DNA of 64,000 bases from NCBI GenBank assembly GCA_022315425.1, contig JAIUPT010000035.1, positions 496,001-560,000 on the forward strand. The letters run 5' to 3'. The position numbers and the translations under genes were made by a program. Under the pieces are notes generated by a model, which saw only the letters and a program-made list of their open reading frames with translations, searched no databases and had not been told where the DNA came from. Positions within the stretch are counted from its first letter, which is position 1. Each line of letters opens with the position of its first letter. Origin of the DNA: Pseudevernia furfuracea (lineage: Eukaryota > Ascomycota > Lecanoromycetes > Lecanorales > Parmeliaceae). This document shows positions 10,202 to 18,427 of this stretch, one piece after another.

Positions 10202-11898
10202 TTTTTTGCGGATCTGGGATTCTGATTTGTTCTGTTGGTGCGGGAGGGTTTGAGGTCTGTTTTGCAGCTTTGGGTGTCGCGGAACTGCGGTCGTGGGAAA
10301 TTTGGAGTACTCGTGGTATGTAATCATAGTGGCGTCCAGGTTGAAGTGTTATGGGCGTCCCGGAGGGTGGTACTCGAAGTGGGTCACCAGGGTTTTGGCT
10401 TAGCAGTGACGACAGCATGAGCGGCTCCGGGTCATCGATAGATTGCGAGTGTCAAGCACAGAGGGCGCTGTCTAGCAAGCCAATTGTGAACAGAAACAAG
10501 GGGCTTGCCCAGCACTTGAGGCACGAGGACCAAGCTTCTTGGTCCTCGTGGCAGCAAGCCCTATTGAGGGTCCCTCATCGGGGGACGTGTATAGATTTTC
10601 AAGCGCGAATCGCGCAAAGGCTATCTGCCTTGAATCCTTGCCGTGACGGAGGCGGTGATGAAATGCCACCTGAACGAGGTGGAAATTTGCAAACCGAGGT
10701 CGGGACATTGAGAAAGGCTCCGGGGCAGCTTTGCGCAAGTCTGGCTCCTCAGCAGTATGAGCAGCCGCATTTTATTGTCTCCTTTGGCTTGTAGCTTCAA
10801 AGGGATACGCCTTGCCTCGGCTACCCATGGAGGTTTTGATAATTCTTCCGTGATTCCTGGACTGCAGTATTGCCTCTTGAGGCAGCGAGGGACACATTGG
10901 CTGCGTCCGATTCATGTCCAGATGAGACTAGACTGCCGGACTTGACCGTAGGAAAGATGGCCTGCAAGGCCGAACGTGAAGATTTTTTCGTGCTTCTTTT
11001 AGAAACACTGATCCTCTTAACGATAGAGGACATTTCCATCTATGGCGTAAGAGACAGTGGAGGTTAGTGCCAGATGTGGTCTTCGCCTTGCCCACTGACC
11101 GACTTTGCCCAGGAAAATCATAGTTTTGTGACGAACAAGCGCTGATTCTTCAATGTATCAAGGACCGAGAATCATTCATAGATGTCGAGATTAGACGTTG
11201 CAAGGAGTCATTGATGAGAAGTCTACTCCAACTCGACTCTAGAATAACACAGGCAAAATCTCGGGCTATATCTCTGTTCACACGAAAGAACTTAAAACCC
11301 CAAAGCAGGAGCCTGAACCAATGCCAGCAAGTGAGGTTCTGCGGTAGACGACGACAGCTAAGTTCGGGCAGCCAGATATGAGGTTACATTCGCCGAGAAT
11401 AAGTCCCAAATAAAAGAGCGTATCTCTCTGATGATTGGCTGATCCGAAAAAGATCTTGATCAAGTGAAGCATGGTTCGGGGTTTGGGTCAGTCGGCCACC
11501 AGAGCCTTGTTTTGGCGGCACGTACCCTATCGCCTTCACCCCGGGTGAAGTTAGCTTTTTCTGGAATCCCACGAGTATGAACATGAGGTACTTTGGGGGT
11601 CGGGCCTCAAGTGTTTGGTGAACCCGGCAGTAAGCGGCGGTTTCTAGAAAGGCGTGTCTGAATACTAATAAATCAGTATCATACGATTGGAGATGGTCTG
11701 CAGGGGGCTGATGGTCGAAGGACAAAGGATGGCAGTTTTTGTATGAACATTGAGGCTAGTTTGCCGATTATGTGTCTGTTCGATGTTTGCTATGAGAGAT
11801 GTATGCCACATGATACTTTTTCAAACTTTCACCCAAAGAGGAGAAGTGGATGCAAGCACTCCAGTGACAAAGAGTTTCAGAATTCGTATGGACTCCCA
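10202..11898. other. intergenic, no convincing gene; contains a perfect hairpin
   Basis: A 147-codon plus-strand ORF (10351-10794) opens with ATG but has no recognisable features and spans the inverted repeat at 10522-10550. I do not call it. Confidence 0.35.
10522..10550. repeat. perfect inverted repeat, 13-bp arms with 3-nt loop
   Basis: Arms CACGAGGACCAAG (10522-10534) and CTTGGTCCTCGTG (10538-10550) flank the loop CTT. An outer pair of 8-bp arms, GGGCTTGC (10501-10508) and GCAAGCCC (10554-10561), extends the structure after unpaired bases. It could fold as a hairpin in RNA or a cruciform in DNA; there is no following T-run typical of a terminator. Confidence 0.6.
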
Positions 11899-12424
11899 TC
11901 ACCAATACCGTGCCAGTGTACCATTGCGGCGTAGGCTGGTTAGTATTAGCAGCCATGACCCCATTGACAGGACGACGAGTAATGGGGAGGACATACCGTT
12001 GTACAAGCGTAGAGTCCTCGAGGACCCACGTCTCGAACTCATTATTTGCTCTTTCACTCCAAACCCTAGGATGAGGATCATTCCAGACTTCATCGTACCA
12101 CTCCTGATAAGAACTCCTTCTCAGGTTTCTCACGAGACAGTAAGCGTCTAGATAGGCGTCTGGAGGCATAGGATTGCATGCGACACCACTTCTCTGGGCG
12201 GAACTCCATAGCCGCATTCGTGAGTCGCTGATTATACCATTGAGCATTTCGAGCGTCGGTGGTTGGGAGTGATCAATAGGACCACCACGACGGTGAGTCC
12301 TCGTTCGGACGTACAGGACAAGTGCGCAGGCGAGTTGACACTCGAGTTTGGTGAAGAAGCTGCCTGTTTGGTTTCGGAAATGGGTGCGATGATCATGATC
12401 CATGGTGAGTGAGATGTTATCCAA
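11899..12424 (-). CDS. small paralogue family, member 4 (about 154 aa, two exons)
   Basis: On the minus strand, exons 12424-11997 and 11935-11899; donor CG|GTATGT and acceptor AACCAG|C, phase 2 inside Arg as in members 1-3. The core FFTKLECQLACALVLYVRTR matches the family motif. The region before the intron (VLEDSTLVQR) aligns with member 3's QNDALVQR, and the last exon (LRRNGTLARYW) with the G-x-L tail. The middle is enlarged and divergent (RNLRRSSYQEWYDEVWNDPH). Two starts fit, 12424 and 12403. Without splicing the frame runs on to 11768, but the conserved splice pattern favours the short terminal exon. It is the only member on the minus strand. Confidence 0.7.
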
Positions 12425-14894
12425 AGAAGTTGGTAGAGTAATGCGGTTTTGTATCAGTCAGTCAATTTGTTGACAAAGCTGGGCGTTAGAATATTGCCAG
12501 GCAGAAGGGAAAACGGAGAGCAGGTCCTGCCATTATATGCAGCACTGGTGGTTTCCATACGAAGCACCAACTCTCTTCAGCAATATAAACAAACATCCCG
12601 AGGGCATATGAGCCTTGCTGCGGGCGTAATAGAAGACCCTACGCCTGACTCGGAAGCGCATATTTCATCCTGTAATGCGGGCTCACACAAATAGTCGATC
12701 GAAAACCTACTGCTCCATAAATGGAACTCAGCGGCGTGGAAGCCTCAAGGCATCGTCAGACAAGGCAGCAACATGATGTTTCGCGCAGTTTGCAGAGATA
12801 CGATTGCATGTTTCAGACGACAATCAGCTTGTGGTGCGGTGGGAGCTTAGGCAAACAGACGAGAATGATCTTAGCTCGGGACGGGGACTTAAGTCACACC
12901 TTCCGAGCCGGACCCATGAGAGGGAAATCCAATAAGCTCTGCTGACCATTGCAAAGGGATCGCAATCTCAGGCGGCTGTGACTATGATCGGAGCATTAAT
13001 GTGTAGTTTCCATGCGGAAGAAGGTGAAGAGACCAAAGGGGGTGGGGAAGGCAACCGGTAATGTCACTTTTCTGGGGAAGAAGACGGAAAGACCAAAACG
13101 TGCAGAAGACGGAAATACGTAAAGAGATGCAAGACTGGGAATGGCCGTCGCTATTGACTTCAAGGTATCCGATTGTCTCTGCAGGCAGACTGTTCCGGTC
13201 GTTTCCAGCATCGGCTTCTTGTCGAATATCGGCCTTAGCCATGTCGGAACTCGTGGGATATTCACAGTAGAGTCCCCGGTGGACTTAGGCAACCTGAAGG
13301 ATTCGAAAGCCCGAAGCCTTAGTGTTTCATTCCGTGAATTCCAGGCACAAACTCTCCTTGACGACTTGCATATATTGAGGTCTACACCAGCACTAGATAA
13401 CGCAAAAAAGTTGATGGGCTAATTCGCAAAAAGAGGCTATCGGCTTTCGCTGCATCTGGGCTTGAATTTTCGGATAATACCACGCAACAGCTTTTGTGAA
13501 ACGAGGGCATACCTAGGGTATCTCGCGGATACTTACCGTAAGCTGCCAGTATCGCAAAGTGTCTCCTATGACTTAATGCCATCCAGGTTCCCAGTTACCT
13601 CGGACCAGACTCAACAAAATTTGGCTTTGAAGTTCGAGTACTTCTCCCCCATTTTTCTTATGTTACAGGCCTTCATGACTTCATGGGGCAAAGTAAGGCC
13701 CATCATAGCCTCCTTCAGGCGGAAACGTAAGTTGACTACTTTCACTCTTGATGTCCATCACCAACTACCACCTCCTGCCCTGCCACCGTGACAGCTGCCT
13801 TGGAGTCGCGGAGGACTGAGCCTGGAATACTCGTCAGCGATCTTATCCCTATATCAGGGACCTCAGAGTATACCGCACGGATCAACCAGCAAATACGTAA
13901 CAATCTCGCGTGTCTTAACACCACCAGACTCGGCCTCATCTCCTGCCTCATTCGCGACGCCAACAACCGCAATAGCAAAGCCCTGAATGACAACACCAAC
14001 TTCTTCAAGAGGTTGAAAACTCGGAGGGCAGTGAGGATAGAGCAAGGCTGTGTAGGTGTTGTGCTTGGTTCGCGGGTTGAAGCTTCGAGGCTGCAGTGTT
14101 CTGGAGGGATGTAAATAGCAATGGCCGTCAAAGGGATATGAATACTTGTGGTGTTGATCAGACGTGCCGAACAAAGTGGGGCCCGAGGAAGGAAAGACAA
14201 AGATTGAGTCGTGAGAGTACTATGGAGAAGCTCACGTGAGTCGCTCAGACGACAAACGCAGCCTTTGTTTTTGAAGCCCTAGACGCGGACACATTTCACA
14301 TCTGGGAGGACCAGCGCTACCTTGTTCGCATTGAAGCTAGAAGCAATGAGTTCTATACGGCGTTACTTAGTTGTGGAAAAATTGCACTGAAGACAATTAA
14401 GAACGAACGGTGCTACATCTCTCTTTGTAGAGCGATCCCGGGTTCGGAATGCCGATGGACAAGGACGTAGACACTCAGGCCGTGTTTTAATATCCAACGG
14501 CAAAAAAGACCTTTGCGTACCATCGATACAAGGTTTGGAATCGAGACATCTGCCACAACATAGCTGGTAGCTGCTCGGACCATGACCCTCAACATGAGAT
14601 TGAAACTCGGGTTGCAATTGCGCTGTATCCGGGGTTGGAGATCTGGTGTGGTGGACAAGGGGCACCAGCCTGAGTAAAAGGATGGCAAAGTTCAGAAGAG
14701 CTTTATGGTGGGCGTCAAGTGAGAATGGTCACGGTCAGCATGTGGTCATGATAAACAAAGATTTGACTTCAGGGCATGGATGGAGAATGCTTGCAAGCAG
14801 CTATCATCTGCTTGCTCTGACGGCAACCAGTAGCCTTCCAGAGCCCATCATTCCACGGCACATGTTCAGATCTCTGCTCTTGATTCACACCCAT
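12425..14894. other. intergenic, no convincing gene
   Basis: Competing ORFs of 70-150 codons on both strands, notably around 13742-14200 on both strands, lack ATG starts or family features. No element or RNA gene was recognised. Confidence 0.35.
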
Positions 14895-15870
14895 CTATTT
14901 CTTCGCAGCAGCCGACTCCTCAGCCTTAGCCTTTGCCCTCTTCTCCCTCACACCCACCAATCTAGCCTCGCTCCTCGCATCTCTCAACTTCCTATACGCA
15001 GCCTTCTCTCCCTCTGGCATATCGCTCGTACTGATCTCACCAATAGCGTCCTCCTTCGCCGCGTTCTTGATTGGCAGGATATGGTGCACCTTATGAGCCC
15101 TCTCGTTCTCGCCCTTGGCGTAGGCCTCGATATCTTCTTTGCTGCTATCGATTTTCTTGTGCTGGCCGGAGCGGCGGGGGAAGAGAATCAAGCGTTCGCG
15201 GTAAGCCTTTAGGCGGGCGACGTTGGTGGTGAGGGATTCGACGGAGAGGTTGGCGCGGCGGGGGTCGACGCTGATGCCGATGGTGGGAGCGAGTTTGCGG
15301 GGAATGCCGGCTTCCTATGAGACAGTGGAGGTTGTCAGATTGTCCTTAAGACAACGCATTTGTACTCTGTTGCCAGGATGAGGATATCCGTACCTTCAGC
15401 TCAGCCAGCGAGAACCCACGGCCAGCTCTGACGCGGCGGTTATACTTGATCGAAGGGCATCGTACTACAGGCTTCAGCTTGTCGACTGGGCGAGGAGCGA
15501 CGGCTGCAGCTTTTGTGAGACGAGCATTTCGACGACGTGATTTGCGTCCAGGCTATAGGATAGCATTAGCAAGCTGCTCTGAGCGCCGCAGTTGGGTGGG
15601 CCGGCGCGAGATTTAGAGGGCGCAGGGCGTACCTGGTCGAAGTGGGTTCGGACACGACGCTGCCAATCCTTACGGAAATCTGTATGCGATCAGTATGGCA
15701 GCCTGGAGAAAGCATAGGCCAGGTTGAGCTCACGGTTGTGTTGTATCTGCTGGTTGTGCTTGATCGTCTGCCATGGTTGCTCGCGTTAGTCAATGTCCTC
15801 TGAGCTCATGGAATTCCGGGTCATGATGACTAGGAACACCGGCTATCACCAAAGAGAGGCTACTCACCAT
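14895..15870 (-). CDS. RPL13: 60S ribosomal protein eL13 (220 aa, five coding exons)
   Basis: Structural protein of the large ribosomal subunit. Minus-strand exons: 15870-15868, 15767-15734, 15679-15633, 15552-15394 and 15314-14895. The first coding exon is only the ATG, followed directly by GTGAGT. The conserved start (TIKHNQQIQHNHFRKDWQRR) comes from exons 2 and 3, then PGRKSRRRNARLTKAAAVAP and KPVVRCPSIKYNRRVRAGRG in exon 4, and GISVDPRRANLSVESL and LILFPRRSGQHKK in the last. All exon joins keep frame. The spliced length of 220 aa fits fungal eL13. Many introns near the start are usual for fungal ribosomal protein genes. Confidence 0.96.
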
Positions 15871-16361
15871 TGTGACGGTTGGCGATCAAGAAGGTTGACG
15901 TTATCGTAGTACACACCTTAGAAGATGTTTTTCAAGATCCGCTTGTGGGAACTTTCGCTTACCCAGCCCTAAGGTTAGCGTCCGCGTCAAAAGCTTGGCG
16001 CTGGTGCCGCCGAAAGTAGGGGGGCTCGGGGGGGTTTTGGACTGAGTCTACTGTAATTGCATTTGTCTCGAATGTACGGTAGTAAATCTCAGATTAGGTG
16101 CTTCAGATCGTCCCAAGAGAAATTGAAGCATGTTCAAGCTAAATGTTTCGCATGCTTAAGGCCATCTATCTCGCAGCTCTGCCACAATGTTCTTCCTTTG
16201 ATCAAAATATTTACAGCATTCGTAACAAGATATTGACAGCAACGCAGCGATTTGCGAAGCTATAACAACTGACGATCAAAAGCAATGTCCGAAGAGCTTG
16301 TTGGTCGCCTAAGAGAATCAAATGAGAAGCGGTAGATTTTCATTGCTGACTGGTCGAACCG
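15871..16361. other. intergenic between two minus-strand genes
   Basis: Holds the upstream region and probable 5' leader of eL13 (with a pyrimidine-poor AGCCCTAAGG stretch near 15965) and the 3' flank of the coiled-coil gene. No gene seen. Confidence 0.5.
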
Positions 16362-17873
16362 TTATTGCCCCGGAGTCGGCCAGCTGTTGATACCCAGTCC
16401 GACTCTATCTGACGCGGAGTCCGCCGTTCGAGACTTCTTACTGCTCCGTACAATCTCGTCGTATGAGTTCACTTCGTTACCGCGCTTGGTGGAATTATCC
16501 ACCGTGGCCACCCCTGGCTTCTTGACTTGACCGAACAATTTCCCCTGGGTCAACTTTCCTAGGTCTGGTGTCTCAGAAGCAGCTGTAACCATATCCTTCT
16601 GTGATCCCAAAGAGCGGCGTAGCATGTTGGCCGCCATTTGGCTAGCTCGGGATCCCGGAAGCTCTTCGATCTCCTCGTCTTCCGAAGCTGATATCGTGCT
16701 GTCACGGTCCTCTCTCACACGAGGCTCTTCCTGGTAGTAAAGTTGAGTACCGGGGGCAGAAAAGCTGACTCGATGATTTCCTCCAGATCGTTCGGTTGAT
16801 GTGATGAGGACATTGTCCGCGGTCATTGGTCTTGATCTGTTTGGCGTAGTAGGTAAGGAGGATAACGAGTGAGCACCTCGTATATGCTGTGGATGTATCT
16901 TCCTTGATCTGGGCTGATGTGGAGTGGACGGGACGCTGCTGGCTTCGCCGTTGAGGACCTGCCCAGCAAAAAGCAACGCGTCGAATGGATCTTGGCTACT
17001 AACAGCTTGATTTACATCGCGAGCTGCCCGGGTAGTCGTTGCAGGTGTTTTGGGCGTGCCTTTGGGCAGCGGAGTGCTGTACTCAGTAAATGGCGTGCCG
17101 TGGATCGAGATTGCGCCTGACGATTGCAATTCGTTCAAGTGATCCCGGTTATCTTTGATGCGTTGGCGTAGAAGCTGAATGTGCTCTCTAAGATCGGTGT
17201 TTTGTCCGTCCAATTGGGCGATCATCTTCTTCGAAGCTCTTAGACGTTTGTCGAATGTCGAATTCTCTTGTTGCAGCTCACGACAGTGTGCCAAAGCAAG
17301 ATGGAGGCTACGTTGCATGGAAGCTTGTGGGGATCGAGGACTGAAGCTGTGACGGTGGACCGGACTTCCTTCTTGGAGTACTTGAACCTCCCTCCGTGTA
17401 GCTTCATGCTCGACCTCAGCACGCTTAGCTGACTCCTCGGTCTCAATACTTAGCAAGCTATGTTGAAGCTTCGAGTGAGCGGCAGTCACGCGAGCTTCGC
17501 CCAGTGCTGGGAGCAGTTCAGAGACAAGGGTCCGCAGCTGTGCATCATCCATTTTCTCGACATTTTCCAGAGTGGGGATCTCTCCAAACAGGCCATGCGA
17601 TGTCAAAGGTGGGCCAGTCTTCAACGTTGCTGGAGGCGAAGCAAGTGAGTGCTCTCTTCTGCTGAGAAATTGGGTCTGAGCCGATTTTGTAGCAGACTTC
17701 GGTAACTGGGTGGAAGGTGGAGGAGTCATTGTACCCGTCGCAGGAATAGGAGAACTGAGTCTTGGGAGGTTGTTGGCCTCTTTGGGATCGCTAGGGCTTG
17801 ATAGGGGGGTCGCATCGCCGCGGCGCATTGCGGATTCGGGTAGAGGGGTACGTGGGGTAGCGATTTCAGTCAT
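16362..17873 (-). CDS. coiled-coil, Ser/Thr-Pro-rich protein (503 aa), unrecognised
   Basis: A single long ORF opening with ATG at 17873. Residues 1-95 are disordered with many SP/TP sites (ATPRTPLPES, LSSPSDPKE). About residues 95-175 and 190-255 are charged heptad-like helices (DDAQLRTLVSELLPALGEAR, KKMIAQLDGQNTDLREHIQL), likely coiled coils. The rest is again disordered and SP/TP-rich with an acidic patch (SEDEEIEELPG) and a basic C-terminal patch (SSKKSRTADS) that could be a nuclear signal. This composition suits a phosphorylated structural or cell-cycle protein, but I cannot name the family. It is divergently arranged with the LRRC40-like gene, with 554 bp between the starts. Confidence 0.8.
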   Translation of the reverse strand: MTEIATPRTPLPESAMRRGDATPLSSPSDPKEANNLPRLSSPIPATGTMTPPPSTQLPKSATKSAQTQFLSRREHSLASPPATLKTGPPLTSHGLFGEIPTLENVEKMDDAQLRTLVSELLPALGEARVTAAHSKLQHSLLSIETEESAKRAEVEHEATRREVQVLQEGSPVHRHSFSPRSPQASMQRSLHLALAHCRELQQENSTFDKRLRASKKMIAQLDGQNTDLREHIQLLRQRIKDNRDHLNELQSSGAISIHGTPFTEYSTPLPKGTPKTPATTTRAARDVNQAVSSQDPFDALLFAGQVLNGEASSVPSTPHQPRSRKIHPQHIRGAHSLSSLPTTPNRSRPMTADNVLITSTERSGGNHRVSFSAPGTQLYYQEEPRVREDRDSTISASEDEEIEELPGSRASQMAANMLRRSLGSQKDMVTAASETPDLGKLTQGKLFGQVKKPGVATVDNSTKRGNEVNSYDEIVRSSKKSRTADSASDRVGLGINSWPTPGQ

Positions 17874-18427
17874 GTTGGATATGCAGCTCTGGTTTCTAGG
17901 AGCGATTGTCAGAGCCTATCTCGATTGAAAATATGAGTACTGGCTGCATGAACCCACCTTAAATGGACTCAATGCAGCATGAATTGCTGTTGGCTGAGCT
18001 CAGTTGGAGCGGTGTGGAAACTGTGATTCAGAAGCGAGAGAAGCTTAGGAAAATGGATGCGCAATTTCTGCAACGGCTGCGAAGACGATGGATGTTGCCA
18101 AAGACTTTACTCCTTACACCAAAAGGTGTTCGAAGGAGGAGGTTGGTGCGAGGGGAGTTCGTCTGGTCACTGCAAGGTGGAGAGGAGCACATGCTGGATG
18201 GCTGGGTCCCGCGATCGATGCGCGCTAGCGCGCCTCGCCCGCTTGCGTTGGCAGGGGTAACCCGGAGTCCCGGACCAAATCAATATCAGATTCTGTATCA
18301 CTATATCGGCGTTATCATGCTGTAGACCGAAGGACGATAAATCCCTCTGGGATCGATCACCATGCAGCCATAACAGTTATATCAGACGCTGCGTTATTCC
18401 CCTTTCTGCTCTCTTTTCAGTGCCAAC
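17874..18427. promoter_or_regulatory. shared divergent promoter region
   Basis: The 554 bp between two divergently transcribed genes must hold both promoters. A 120-codon ORF at 17963-18325 has no features and is not called. No specific binding site was identified. Confidence 0.5.

Noticed and set aside
9909..10418. 169-codon minus-strand ORF
   Set aside because: Overlaps the proline-rich plus-strand ORF; neither strand has decisive evidence, and composition (Pro/Ser/Arg) can arise as a mirror of the other strand.
10351..10794. 147-codon plus-strand ORF with ATG
   Set aside because: No domain or compositional signal, and it spans the perfect inverted repeat.
13742..14200. Overlapping ORFs of 100-150 codons on both strands
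   Set aside because: The plus-strand frame begins with GTG, the minus frames show no family features, and the strand cannot be decided.
17963..18325. 120-codon plus-strand ORF
   Set aside because: Lies in the divergent promoter between two well-supported genes and has no features.
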